DNA of 64,000 nt. It comes from Cepaea nemoralis. Lineage: Eukaryota; Mollusca; Gastropoda; Stylommatophora; Helicidae. Location: positions 25,001 through 89,000 of the forward strand of contig JACEFZ010012608.1 in NCBI GenBank assembly GCA_014155875.1. The letters run 5' to 3'. Under the pieces are notes generated by a model, which searched no databases, was not told the origin of the DNA, and saw nothing but the letters and a program-made list of their open reading frames with translations. Both the position numbers and the translations under genes were made by a program. Below, piece by piece: positions 32,531 to 42,939 of this stretch (positions within the stretch are counted from its first letter, which is position 1; each line of letters opens with the position of its first letter).

Positions 32531-33061
32531 TATGTCTTAATCTATCTCTTGCTTTCTGGAGATAGCAGTACATTGATTGCCGTGAACTTGAGAAATAACA
32601 TCTCCCTGAGGACAGGCCATGGACTCCATCGTTTTCGCTGCTTTATTTATTTATTTATTTTTTTATTGAGTGTTGAAAAAAATAGAAACTTCTGCATTTG
32701 TATTGTTAGGTTTTTAACAGGCGTGCTGCGTGTATGGTATTTGTGTAGGTCTGTTTAACAGAGCGTTTGTGTGTTGAATTTGTGTGCAAATGCGTTTCAA
32801 CATCAAATTACAAATATTATTTACATAATATGTATACAGTGTGAGCAATAAGTTAACTTAAGAATGTATGGCTGAATATGAAACATGTGATTTGGTGTAC
32901 ACTTTCACTCATCCCCTTCTTACGTAAATTACAAGTAACTTTGAAATAGGAGTGGATTCCCCGTTCGTTGATGGCGAGGGACACGGGTAATAGGTAAAGT
33001 TAATCCACACGCAAAAAAAAGTCCAGTGCACTATGGACTACGCTTGAGTTCATAGCCAGTG

Positions 33062-33062
<1 letters not shown>
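32531..33062. other. unassigned AT-rich sequence
   Basis: No gene, tRNA or transposon recognised. It includes a short (TTTA)n stretch near 32642. Confidence 0.5.

Positions 33063-33134
<72 letters not shown>
33063..33134. repeat. (CA)n microsatellite
   Basis: About 36 uninterrupted CA units followed by GAGGGAAAAAAAG. Perfect repeats of this length are usually polymorphic. Confidence 0.98.
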
Positions 33135-33136
<2 letters not shown>

Positions 33137-33184
33137 GGAAAAAAAGAAAGAAAGAAATTAGCCAATCTCAGAATATTTATATAA

Positions 33185-33576
33185 TTTAGCTTAGTCAATG
33201 GATCAACATCACGGCACACGGGTGCAACCCATAAGTGCGCCTTTCTCCTCCTAACTCAAATCTGAGTCCGGAGAATCTCAGCTCAGTGCACGAACTCCGT
33301 AGCACCGGTGAGGATCCTGAAAATACTTGGGTAGATTTTTAACTCGAATTTTTGCCCGGGCAACGCCGCTAGGCTACTCTTTTTCGATTTCCAACTGCCA
33401 AGGGATGTTTTTACGTGCGCAACAATACACACGGGCGTCCGATCTCACTACCCAGAGACCAGGGGAAATTTTATTACTAGAAGTCCACGTGAAAAAAATC
33501 CCGGTCCTGACCGGGGCTTGAACCCGGGAACTCTAGCACTCGAGGCGGACACCATACCTCGAGACCACGCAGCCCC
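33185..33576 (-). mobile_element. SINE-S1, full-length minus copy
   Basis: On the minus strand it begins GGGGCTGCGTGGTCTCGAGG and carries box B GGTTCAAGCCC, the body (TTTTTCACGTGGACTTC, AGTAGCCTAGCGGCG, GGATCCTCACCGGTGCTACG) and ends near GATCCATTGACTAAGC. Compared with the copy at 8963 it keeps the first bases of the head, so the 5' end of the family is best seen here. The ACTAA tail is eroded. Confidence 0.8.
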
Positions 33577-33614
33577 ATATTCATATTTTCTCCTCCAGCT
33601 TATTTTACTAAAGT

Positions 33615-33845
33615 CGGCGATGTGGCGAAGAGGTTACGGGCGCAATTCATAATCCTGCATACCGCGTTCTTCTTCTTCGTTCATCCGGAGTTTTTTTCGG
33701 ATGTGATTGCGTTGTGCCTGTTTACAGCAGAGCTGCGTTCTTGCGGCGTTAGGCCGACACATCCGACTTCTGCGGACATTTGTTGACCGGGTTAACCTTC
33801 CCGGGGCATACCGCGTTCGAAACACGCCAGGTGGTTCCTAATAAT
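33615..33845 (-). mobile_element. tRNA-like SINE head split by LINE-A fragment
   Basis: On the plus strand GGCGATGTGGCGAAGAGG, GCGCAATTCATAATCCTGC, then (after the insert) ATACCGCGTTCGAAACACGCC form a tRNA-like head with a good box B (GTTCGAAAC). The GCGCAATTCATAATCCTGC block resembles the SINE-S2 head (GCAATTCGTAATCCTGC). The plus orientation of this head is opposite to the inserted LINE-A piece, which is minus. No S2 body follows, so it may be another SINE with a related head. Confidence 0.45.
33670..33805 (-). mobile_element. 136 bp LINE-A 3' end insertion, 12-13 bp TSD
   Basis: It matches the last 136 bp of LINE-A (30866-31001) on the minus strand: CCGGGAAGGTTAACCCGG through the GAACGAAGAAGAAG end. 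GCATACCGCGTTC occurs at 33657-33669 and 33806-33818. A severe 5' truncation by target-primed reverse transcription. It landed in a tRNA-like SINE head. Confidence 0.9.
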
Positions 33846-33953
33846 AATATGTTACATATTCAGTAAATTTAGCCTATAGAGTTAAAGAAATTCAAAACAA
33901 CGTATTTTCTTAGTCAATTGAAACACAGAAGTCATAAGCAATATGTATTGTTA

Positions 33954-33954
33954 T

Positions 33955-34022
<68 letters not shown>

Positions 34023-34023
34023 A
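33954..34023. repeat. (ATC)n trinucleotide microsatellite
   Basis: About 23 ATC units. The frames across it give poly-His or poly-Asp and have no other support as proteins. Confidence 0.98.
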
Positions 34024-34164
34024 ATCCAGTGCCTTGCTGGCTTGACCGATCATGCCTCTCCACAAATTGCAATCTCCGAAGGCATGGATCACCATCAGCT
34101 CATGTGTTGACTCCCTGTTATATTCAAAACAATGTTTTCCCGCACTGAATTTGAATAACGAAGA

Positions 34165-34560
34165 CAAACAATAGATTGCACAATTTATGGCCTGGCATAT
34201 TTCGCTGCATCTCGTCAGGTACATACTGCAGAATTCACACAAGAACCGAAGTAATAAAAAGATACTTCCTTCAAGCTATAATATACAGCATACACATTCA
34301 CACAGTCATTTCAATTTCAAAATTAGCGTGGCAGACAATTTCTGCAGTATGTACCTGACGAGTATTTAAGGATCGTCGCCGGTGCTACGGAGTTCGTGCA
34401 CTGAGCTGAGTTTCTCCAGACTCAGGTTTGAGTTAGGAGGAGAACGGAGCACTTATGGGTTACACCTGTGTGCCGTGATGTTGATCCGTCGACTAAACTA
34501 AACTAAACCTGACGAGATGCAGAGGAATATGCCTGGCAATAAATCGTGCAATCTATTGCT
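34165..34560. mobile_element. palindromic DNA element (MITE-like), split by SINE-S1 fragment
   Basis: The left arm 34165-34232 (CAATAGATTGCACAATTTATG ... CTCGTCAGGTACATACTGCAG) is the reverse complement of the right arm, 34339-34362 continued at 34508-34560. About 106 bp lies between. The arms are ~67 bp and match with a few mismatches. A third, related arm lies at 35066-35133. The architecture is that of a foldback/MITE element. No transposase is visible and the TSD is not clear. Confidence 0.7.
34363..34507 (+). mobile_element. SINE-S1 3' fragment inside palindromic element, 9-10 bp TSD
   Basis: The last ~140 bp of SINE-S1 (GGATCGTCGCCGGTGCTACG through GACTAAACTAAACTAAA), flanked by (A)CCTGACGAG at 34354-34362 and 34508-34516. 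Removing it restores the right arm of the palindrome, so it is younger than the palindromic element. Confidence 0.9.
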
Positions 34561-35171
34561 TGTTCCTCTTATATAGTTATATTGTACAATATACACATTA
34601 CAAAATATTTGTGGCTTCTCTGGTTCAAGAACGGAAATAGGTCTAGCAACCCACGGGGGCCTCTGGGCCAAACTGTAGAAGCACTCTTTAAGACGACCGG
34701 TGGCATGTTCCAGGGTCAAAACCAGGTCGGGCTTCCATAACAAGGGAGAGCATTCTAGAAGGAACAGTGAGCAGTACTGTTGCCGGGGTCCGGTCGTTTC
34801 CGAGATGCTGGAAGTTCATTCATCTGCTTCTGCATTGTTTTAAGGTAAACTTTGTTGTAAATGCCAAGTTTGTGTATTTATACGATTGATATGCATTGAT
34901 TTATTGTGTACGTTTATAACTGGCGTTATAACAGTGTTATTATCAACACTTTCTAGGTACTTCACCAAAAAAAAAAAAAACACACTTCTGAAGTATTTTA
35001 CAATTTTATTTAGGAATCAGCAACCTCTGGCTGATGATATTACGCGTTTACGCAGAAGGCACAAACAATATGTTGCAGTATTTATTGCCTGGTGTATTTC
35101 GCTCATCTCGTCAAGTGCATACTGCAGAGTTACATATCATAGGGTTCGTTAGCAATTTTGGTCATGATTTT
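34561..35171. other. unassigned sequence with a third palindrome arm
   Basis: No gene recognised. 35066-35133 (AACAATATGTTGCAGTATTTATTGCC ... ACTGCAGAG) is a diverged copy of the palindrome arm at 34165. A 14-base A run lies near 34968. Confidence 0.5.
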
Positions 35172-35409
35172 ACTTATGAAAATTCTTCTTCTTTGTTCGC
35201 TTGAAATATGCCTATAAAGTATATCTTCAATGTCGTCTCTTGTATGAATTGAACTGTCTTTTTCAGTTCACACAGCGGTCCATAGAGTTTATCTTCCACT
35301 GTCGTCTCTCTAGGCCAGAAGGTTTGCCTACTTTAAGTTATATTTTGGGCAGTCTTGGAGTATGTGCTCTGCTATCTGCGAGGCCAATCCACATGTGCAC
35401 ATGGCTGTC

Positions 35410-36558
35410 TCACCAATCTTGAATTTTGTATACTATAGTATACATGTGGTTGCGTAATCTATTGTGTCCTGTTCTGAGGCACAGAATAATGACTTGTTCT
35501 GGTCTATCCATAACGTGGTAGTCATCTTGAGCAGGTTTTGGTGGTTTTCTGACTGATTTGATCATTCTTTTCTTTTGGTGGTTTGTATCGGGCACATCAG
35601 GCTGTTCTTCTTTGGCTCCTTCCTTAGCCAATTGATCAGCTCTGTCGTTTCCGGGTACTCCACAGTGGGATGGTATCCACTGTATGGTGGCCTTATGCTG
35701 ACTGCTAAGTTCAGAAAGTAGTGTCCTTAGTACTGGCAATTTCCCAGACAGGAGCGCCTCGAGTTATGATTTTGCATCAATAGCACCACAGGTTGTGTGT
35801 GTACCATTGCTGGTATTTAGTAATTTCTCTGTTGCTATCTTGATTGCCTCAATTTCAGCATCATAGTTATGGCAGTACTTTCCTGTCGGTACTCTAGCTG
35901 TGTCCCTAGTATTATTTGGGTATTCTATGTAAACCCCCGCTCCTCCATTTCGAACAGCATTTTGTGCTGACCCATCTGTGTAGACTCGGATCCAGAGGTC
36001 CTGTGGGTATTCTTCATCAAGGAAGCCGAGAGTGGCTGTTCTGCGCTGCAGAACATTCTGTTCTTCCTTGTCAAATATTCCTCTCACTTTTGTCTGTATT
36101 TGTAATGATAGTCTATGCTCATCTTTCCATGGAGTTCGCTCTGGAATAGTTGTTAGAGGGATACCAACTGTGGGCAGATCAGTGGTTTCTCTGCAGAGTC
36201 GTTTGGCCTGGTGGATAAAACTACTTCTTTTCAACCGCCCCATAGCTAGGTTTTCAAATCTGTTCTTCATAGGGTAGCCTGGCAAGCTGAGGAACTTTTC
36301 TGCTTGTATTAGCGTTTTCGTATCTCTGCGCTCACTCAGTGCTTGTGTCCTCCCCATCTTCTCCATTTCCACTATAGGGGTTGATCTCATCCCTCCTGTG
36401 GTGACTCTTAAGTGCTTGATTTTGCACTTTGTCCAGCTCTTGTAGTGTGGTTTTTGATGCCGAACACCACGCAGTTGACCCGTATTCCAGGTGTGGTTGT
36501 ATGCTCTGTTGATAAACTTTGCTAAGTATTTTCCCACTGGCTCCCCATGTGGTTCCAC
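35410..36558 (-). pseudogene. LINE-C RNase H and zinc tail (minus copy)
   Basis: Two frames: 36558-35764 holds the connection region and RNase H start (RVYTDGSAQNAVRNGGAGV, YDAEIEAIKIATEKLL) and ends at a stop after AIDAKS, where relatives read LLTDAKS. 35739-35410 continues with WIPSHCGVPGNDRADQLA. The last zinc motif is seen only in degraded form near 35.3-35.4 kb. Confidence 0.85.
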
Positions 36559-37777
36559 TTAGCTTTCTCAGGATGGCTATTTTCCTTCTGGCTTTTACTA
36601 CTGCTTTGTTGATGTGCTTTCTCCATGTCAGCCTGCCATCAAATGTTACTCCAAGGTATGTTGGTTCGTTATCTTCTCTTAGGGGTGTTCCATTTATCTG
36701 GATGGTCCCTGCCTTTTGTTTTGGAGAGAGGGTAAATAGGGTGGTGCTGCACTTGTCAGTGTATATGCTGACACACCATCTATTTGCCCATGCAACAAAT
36801 GTATCTACAGCTCTTTGTAGTAATCTGGTGGCCACTGATGCATGTTCATTTGTGCTCCATAGAACCAGGTCATCGGCGTACATTGCCGCTTTAATTCTAT
36901 GCAGTAGATTAACAACGAGATCATTGATGAAGATTAGAAAAAGTGTGGGGGACAAGACTCCGCCCTGGGAAACACTGTGACGCAGTAGTACTTTCTTGCT
37001 CTTTAGTCCGTCTATCTGTACTCGGGCTCTTCTGTTGTGCAAGTATGCTTTCACCCATTTGTACATCCTTCCATTAACTTTGCAGTATCTCAATTTATTC
37101 ATCAGACCTTCTTTGTCAAAGGCTTTCTTCAAATCTATCCATGCCGCAAGCACCAGCTTCTTCTCTTGGAATGCATCTTCAATTTCTTGAGAGAGGTAGG
37201 TTGTCTGATCTTCTGTAGAGTAGCACTGCCTAAAGCCAGCCTGCTGTGGCACAAGGATGTTTTTACTTTCAATGTACCAAAGCAGTCTGTGATTGATGAT
37301 GCGCTCCAGTGTTCTGCAGAGACAGCTGGTGAGACTAATTGGTCTGTAGCTAGAGGCAATGGAACTATCTTTCCCTGATTTTAGGAGGGGTATCATGATT
37401 GCTTCTCTCCAGGCTTGTGGAACACTGCCTAAAGTCCAACTGTTATTGAAGATCTGCAACAGCTTTGCTTTGGCCTCTGTTCCTAGGTTCCTGATCATTT
37501 CATTGGAGATACCATCTGCTCCTGGTGACTTTCTCATTTTCAGTTTTGATATGGCTAGCTCCAGTTCGCTGATTGTGATGGGTGCCTCCATAACCTCATG
37601 TACTATTTCCTTCTGTCCTGTATGTCGCAGTTTCTCTTGAATCTCTTGTTGTTTCTCTGGACTAATTTTGATATTGTTATCTTGTGCGAATGAGTCCACA
37701 AAATGGTCAGCTGCTTGCTTTCTTATTGTTTCCATCTTTATGTAGTGCAATTTTTGAGTTTCTCCCTGTGCCCTCAT
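36332..37777 (-). pseudogene. LINE-C reverse transcriptase (minus copy)
   Basis: 481 open codons: KSPGADGISNEMI, SYRPISLTSCLCRTL, QQAGFRQCYSTEDQ, AAWIDLKKAFDK (motif A; two codons shorter than in the 58.7 kb copy), HSVSQGGVLSPTLF (motif B, usually HGVPQGG) and AAMYADDLVLWS (catalytic YADD intact). The thumb follows: YLGVTFDGRLTWRKH. It ends in a frameshift near 36400. RT catalytic residues are all present although the gene is broken. Confidence 0.9.
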
Positions 37778-37828
37778 CGTTAAGTTGTTTTATTAGCTTC
37801 CACAATTTCCTTGTGTCTCTTTCAAAGT

Positions 37829-38611
37829 TCAGAGACTCTGTTTTTGTTTTTTCCTGCCAGCTTTTCCGTCTAGCCTGCAGATTGGCCCTTTGAAATTTGG
37901 CTTTTGCATGCTGGAATTTATTGTGGTGCTCTTGGCTGGGTGTGGCCTCTGATTTATGTCTTTCTCGGTGTTCAGGTTTCTAACCAGTAAGTTGGTGCGA
38001 TTCTTGTACATTGCCCAGTCTGCTTTCTGGTAGTTCCACCTCGAGAGGGTGCTGCTTTCACTTACAAGCTCATTTTCTACAGTTAGAAAGACTGGCCGAT
38101 GGTCGCTGCCATCAAGTTGTTTCCCAACTATTCGTGTAATGTTCCACTCCAGGTCTGGTGAATGAAAAGCCAGGTCAGGTGTAGTTGTAGAGTGCCATGA
38201 TCTCGAGTAGAAAGTATGTGGGTCGGACGGCTTGTTAACCAAGATGAATCTATTCCCATCCTGCCAGTCTTCCAGTCTCTCTCCTCTCTGGTCCATGTGA
38301 TCATAGCCCCAACTCTGCGAGTGGCTGTTGAAATTGCCACACACAATCATTTTTTCTGTTAATGGTAGTGTGTCCAGTGCCCGTGGGCGGTCACTTGGAC
38401 AGTAGTAATTGATCAGATGTAGGTCTGTATAGCCTGTTTTAAGTGTCTGATACTCAGCCCCTTCCATATAGACTTCGATTTGGGAAGCAGTGATGTTATT
38501 TTTTACAAGGGTAAGAATCCCACCTTTTCGCCTGTCCTTTCGGTCAGATCGGTAACACTGGTAGCCTCTGATTTTGAAGGCTATATTTTCGTTGAGGTGA
38601 GTTTCTTGCAA
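37829..38611 (-). pseudogene. LINE-C endonuclease domain (minus copy)
   Basis: 260 codons from MQETHLNENIAFKIRGYQC through VCGNFNSHSQSWGYDHMDQRG to QLDGSDHRPVFLTVENEL. The usual GDFN motif reads GNFN here (the 58.7 kb copy keeps GDFN), so a metal-binding Asp is lost. The N-terminal leader and first motif (IMHWNAEGVSN) are in a separate frame at 38648-38905, after a stop near 38650. C-terminally the frame breaks near 37960. Confidence 0.9.
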
Positions 38612-39263
38612 GCAACATATGCTTACTTTTTCTTGGTCCAGGATGTTTTATAATTCTATTTTTGTGTTGCTGACTCCCTCCGCATTCCAGTGCATTATTT
38701 TAAGTCTTTGTTTAGTATGGCCAGGCGTTCTATTCTCATGTCCCCTGGCTCCACAGGGCATCTGAGAAGTACCTCCAGTAGTTGTGGTTGGACCCCTCCG
38801 AGACATAGGGCCCGACACTGCACCTGCCTGGGGGACCAAAGCAGGGTGAGCACCATAACTTTTAGCAGTAGTCGACATATTCCATTTTGCGTAATTGCAT
38901 GGCATCCTGATTTCTGTGGTGCGCCTCCTGGCTGGTTGCCTCCGTCTTCAGCACCTTTCCTTTGCTAGAGCAGACTGTGGTCTCACTCGAGTTTAGATGT
39001 GTACGCGCGCACACACGTGTCTGTGCATGCATGTATTTGTATACACATCTAGAGCACACTGGTTATTTTCCAGCGCCAGATACTCACCGTCGCCCCTTCT
39101 CCTGTTAGTAGAAACAGTTCCGCCATGTGAAGACCAGGAGTTGGACTTTTGCTGCATAGGTTATGTATTGACGAGCCATTGGGGTATTTAAGCAATGTTG
39201 GGCGCTCACCCCAACACTGTGCCCCGGCTACATACAGAAATATTTGGAACCACTTATGAAAAT

Positions 39264-40257
39264 GAAACCATCACAGTTGGATAATTATAAATATAATATA
39301 TAATATATTATATTATAATTATATCACACGACAAGACAAATCCAATGGTATTTTAACGAAGCCTGTACAGTAGGTGAATTCTAAGCAGAGATATTAATAT
39401 TTTAGTGTCATGATCTACAACAAAGAATTTGCACAGGAATCTGAGCAAATGAGCAGGTCTGCTCACTGTTTCTAGTAAACTAGTATTTAATGTTTACCAC
39501 TGCAAGATCTCACACATTTTATATCTGGAGTTTTCTTGGTGAAGTGGTTAAGCAGCCTGCACTGTCTGTCTTACGATCTGAAGGTCATGCGTTCAGTGCC
39601 CGGATTGCATCTTTCAGATCACACCTACATTTTTTTAGGACTCCTGGGGGTCATTGCTGGGGTTCTGGAGTTGCTGCTTTGTGCGATGCTCTCAGCAAAC
39701 GGCTTGCTGTTCTGCAGAAAGAGAGAGAGAGACCGAGCTAGATAAGGTTAAACCCAATGCAATTAATTTGACTCTTTAAACTTTAGTTCTTCTTACTTAA
39801 GTACATATTTTATATTTGATTTTCTCTTCAGCCACCCAGACGTTGACTTTAGCTCACCCAAGTTCAGTTGGGTCACGGTGTGAACCGTGAAGTGAAAGCT
39901 GAAGAGGTGTGTCCGTGCTCCGTGAGTATTGTCATCTGATAAACCTGAGTCTTCTTTATCTGCCTCACAAGTTGCCAGCAATTCTGGTTTCAACTCGGTG
40001 GCATCAAAGTGAACATGTTATTTTGCAACTCATGTCTTCATCTCATCTTGTGGGTGTGTCCTGGAACAATTTGTGATGGATGGGCTCTGACAGAAAGTAG
40101 CAGTAGCTGATGTGGAAGTGGCTCATTCATAGTTGAGGAATATGATGTGCTGATTTTGAAAAGAATACAGCTAAAGCTAAATTCTCCAGAGGTTGAGGGA
40201 TTCCATTCAGGCTGTTAATAGTTACAGAAAAGACAGCCATTCTGTTTATACAGGCAC
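39264..40257. other. unassigned sequence, possible SINE at 39530-39750
   Basis: 39288-39326 is an AT-only palindrome (TATAATATATAATATATTAT). At 39538-39610 GTGAAGTGGTTAAGCAGCC and ATGCGTTCAGTGCCCGG look like degenerate A and B boxes of a tRNA-derived SINE, followed by a body ending in an AGAGAGAGAGA run. No second copy is in the window to confirm it. Nothing else recognised. Confidence 0.35.
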
Positions 40258-40270
40258 ACTCCTCTGCAAA

Positions 40271-41209
40271 TAAGATCTGGAGTACGACAAGGTTGTGTCC
40301 TGTCCCCTCTCTTGTTCATAACATATATAGACAACATATGGAAAGAAACCAGCCAAACAGAAACAGCAAGAATACCGCATGACGAGAACACAGAAGAAGA
40401 ACCATCTGCAAATCTAACCATTAGAGAACTCCTATTTGTGGACGACCAAGCACTAATAGCAAAATCAGAAGCTGAATTACAAGACCACATGAATAGTGTA
40501 AACGAAATGTGTAGGGAACATAACATGAAAATTAGCACAAGCAAAACAGAGGTAATGACTATAACTAAAGAAGAAAAGCAACAACAATTCACCTAAACGA
40601 ACATCCCTTGAAACAAGTAAAGAGTTTCAAGTACCTAGGAAGTATAATATCATCAAATGACAGATCAGAAGACGAGATCGAAAATAGGTGCAATAAGGCA
40701 AGCCAACTCATTGGACAAATGGCACCAATACTAAAGAACAAACATGTATCAATAACTACTAAGAAAGTGCACAACACAATCTTCCTACCAACTCTATGCT
40801 ACCAATGCCAAACCTGGACAATGACAGAAAAAGAGAAAAGAAAAATCACAATAACAGAAATGAGATTCCTGAGAAGAATACTCAACATATTAAGAAAAGA
40901 TAACCTCAGAAATGAAGAAATCAGGACTAAAGTGGGGGTTAAAGCAGCACTAGATTTTATTAGAAAGCAGCAAGTCAAATGGTTTGGCCATGCAAGTAGG
41001 TTACCAGTCAACAGCATACCACAACAAGCAACGATGTACAGACCAGATGGAAACAGAGGAAGAGACCGACCACGTAAACATTGGATGGAAGGAATAGTAG
41101 AGTCCATGGGAATATTGATACATGAAGCCCATAATCGGGCACTCTCACGATGTTTATACTTCACCTCGACACCGCAAGTGTAGAACATAATGAGATGAGA
41201 TGAGATGAG
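40271..41209 (+). mobile_element. 5'-truncated LINE-D copy, 12-13 bp TSD
   Basis: It starts within RT motif B (IRSGVRQGCVLSPLLF) and ends in (GATGA)n. ACTCCTCTGCAAA flanks it (40258-40270 and 41210-41222). The catalytic box reads FVDD. One frameshift lies near 40590, between the RT and the C-terminal part. C-terminal blocks QVKWFGHASRLP and GRDRPRKHW match the copy at 15.2-17.4 kb. Close similarity to that copy suggests the same source. Confidence 0.9.
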
Positions 41210-41224
41210 ACTCCTCTGCAAAAG

Positions 41225-41425
41225 TAGCTAAAGTTAGTTACATGTCCATTATAGGACATTTCAGTCAACCCCAGCATTCCATGCTTTTTGTGATTTACTA
41301 CAGTTATTTATGTTCAGTAGTATGCCAGTTTCTGAATGACTGATATTCATACCATAGAAATCAACGTAAGGCGTTCTGTTTTTAAATTGTCTGTGTCCAA
41401 CCACTAACCCTCAGTCTGACATAAT
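41225..41425 (-). mobile_element. SINE-S2-related diverged copy
   Basis: The minus strand keeps AGAACGCCTTACGTTGATTTC, ATGAATATCAGTCATTCAGAA and a degraded body towards GTAACTAACTTTAGC. It is clearly older than the copies at 10-15 kb and lacks a linked tRNA gene. Confidence 0.6.
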
Positions 41426-41619
41426 GGGGAATAAATTAACAAACTAACTTTATTTTTAAAGGGTCACAAATTGGGCACGCAGGCCCATCTTACATTCAGC
41501 CCTTCCTACCACCTATCTTTCGTTCATCAGTTATATATTGTGCACGTTACATTCACATATATTGGCACCTTGCCGTCTTGACAGACGATAGTTTGTGCTT
41601 TAAAAAGGCATAATAACTT

Positions 41620-41868
41620 TTACCTATGGCGGTAGCGAATGTGACTGATAAGGCCAATTCGCGCTGTAAATGTCCGTTCACAGTGGGTGCATGTGAACAC
41701 GTGGTCATTTCCACCATCATGCACCATCTTACGTCTCACACGCTCGGTGTGTGACTTATCTGCAATAATTTTCTCCTTTGTCTTTATTCCATTTCTGATA
41801 GTTTGCCCTCCATGCAACACGTTCAGCGGCGACTTGCTCCCAATGTGCATTATCAATGCCTGTATCAA
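41620..41868 (-). pseudogene. LINE-G C-terminal zinc finger
   Basis: The last frame of LINE-G ends VFTCTHCERTFTARIGLISH followed by IRYRHR: C-x2-C-x12-H-x4-H, a C2H2 zinc finger at the very C-terminus. It is joined to the RT part by a frameshift near 41760. A C-terminal single C2H2 finger of this sort recurs in one group of animal LINEs and presumably contacts nucleic acid. Confidence 0.75.
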
Positions 41869-42089
41869 TCATGTCCCGCTTACACACATCTTTGTATCGT
41901 AGTAGAGGCCGACCCTGAGATCTCTTACCCATCTGTAATTCACCAAAAAAGATGTCCTTTGGTATTCTACCATCATCCATCCTCCTAAGATGTCCTATCC
42001 ATCTAAGTCTACGAAGACTGAGCATGGAATAAACTGTCACACAACCTGATCTTTCCAATACTTCAGTATTTGTGATTTTGTCTTGCCAC

Positions 42090-42887
42090 TTAATACCAAG
42101 AATTCTTCGCAGACACCGCATATGAAAGCTGTTTAAACTGTTTCTCTTGGTGTGAGTAAGTTGTCCAGGTTTCACTGCCATAAAGAAGAGTACTAAGGAC
42201 ACAGGCTTGATAGACAAGGACTTTTGTTTTGGCAGTAAGCTTCCTGTTCTCCCAGACTCTTTTTCTTAACCTGTTCATTGTTGTTGCTGCCTTACCAATC
42301 CGGATGTTGATTTCCTGATCTAGGGATAATTTGCTATTTACCACTGATCCTAGATATGTAAAATGGTCTACCATCTCTAGTTCGGCGTCGTCAATAAAGA
42401 TTGATGGTACCCCATGTGCACCTTGTGACATAATCTGTGTCTTCTTTTTGCTAATTGTTAAACCAAATTCAGAACAAGCATTGGAGAATGCAGATAGTAG
42501 ACATTGCAATTCTTCCTCAGAGTGGGTCGTAACTGCAGCATCATCTGCAAAAAGCAACTCTCTGATCAGTACCCTCCTAATTTTGGTCTTGGCCTTCAAT
42601 CTCTGAGCATTGTAGAGGCCGCCATCTGAGCGTGAGTGAATGTATATACCACCATCCTGATCACGAAAGGCATATTTCAGTAGAAGTGAAAAGTATATTC
42701 CAAAGAGGGTGGGAGCTAGTACACAACCTTGCTTAACTCCACTCTTGATTTCAAACTCTTCAGAAGTTGCACCATCAAACTTGATTATACCCTTCATGCC
42801 TGTGTGGAACGATTCCACAATGGACAGAAGAGTTGGTGGGCAGCCAATCTTCTTTAGTGCCTTGAACAGACCCTCACGACTGACCAA
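42090..42887 (-). CDS. LINE-G RT palm and thumb
   Basis: 265 codons following a frameshift. The motif A region (AFIDLTKAFDLVSREGLF) spans the break at about 42890-42930. Then SGVKQGCVLAPTLFGIYF (motif B), RELLFADDAAVTTHS (catalytic FADD), FGLTISKKKTQIM, FTYLGSVVNSKLSLDQEI and LLYGSETWTTY. The frame ends at SAKNSWY. The frame 42217-41756 then gives RCLRRILGIKWQDKITNTEVLER and LRWIGHLRRMDDGRIPK. Confidence 0.9.
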   Translation of the reverse strand: MVSREGLFKALKKIGCPPTLLSIVESFHTGMKGIIKFDGATSEEFEIKSGVKQGCVLAPTLFGIYFSLLLKYAFRDQDGGIYIHSRSDGGLYNAQRLKAKTKIRRVLIRELLFADDAAVTTHSEEELQCLLSAFSNACSEFGLTISKKKTQIMSQGAHGVPSIFIDDAELEMVDHFTYLGSVVNSKLSLDQEINIRIGKAATTMNRLRKRVWENRKLTAKTKVLVYQACVLSTLLYGSETWTTYSHQEKQFKQLSYAVSAKNSWY

Positions 42888-42939
42888 ATCAAATGCCTTT
42901 GTGAGGTCGATGAAGGCAATAAACAGTGGTTGATTCTGT

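Larger units (their letters stand above)
35184..39251 (-). mobile_element. LINE-C, full-length minus copy, 12 bp TSD
   Basis: ACTTATGAAAAT lies on both sides (35172-35183 and 39252-39263). The minus strand starts GGTTCCAAAT...TGTATGTAGCCGG, the same first bases as the copy at 58669, and ends GCGAACAAAGAAGAAG. Length 4,068 bp versus 4,202 bp for the other, the difference being small deletions. A single coding region (leader, endonuclease, RT, RNase H, zinc motif) is split by frameshifts and a few stops. Same I-superfamily type as LINE-A, with roughly half-identical protein by eye. Confidence 0.95.

Noticed and set aside
32198..32758. 186-codon frame of Ser/Leu repeats
   Set aside because: Translation of a CT/CA microsatellite.
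33910..34242. Frames with long Asp or His runs
   Set aside because: Artefacts of the (ATC)n repeat; the remainder does not resemble a protein.
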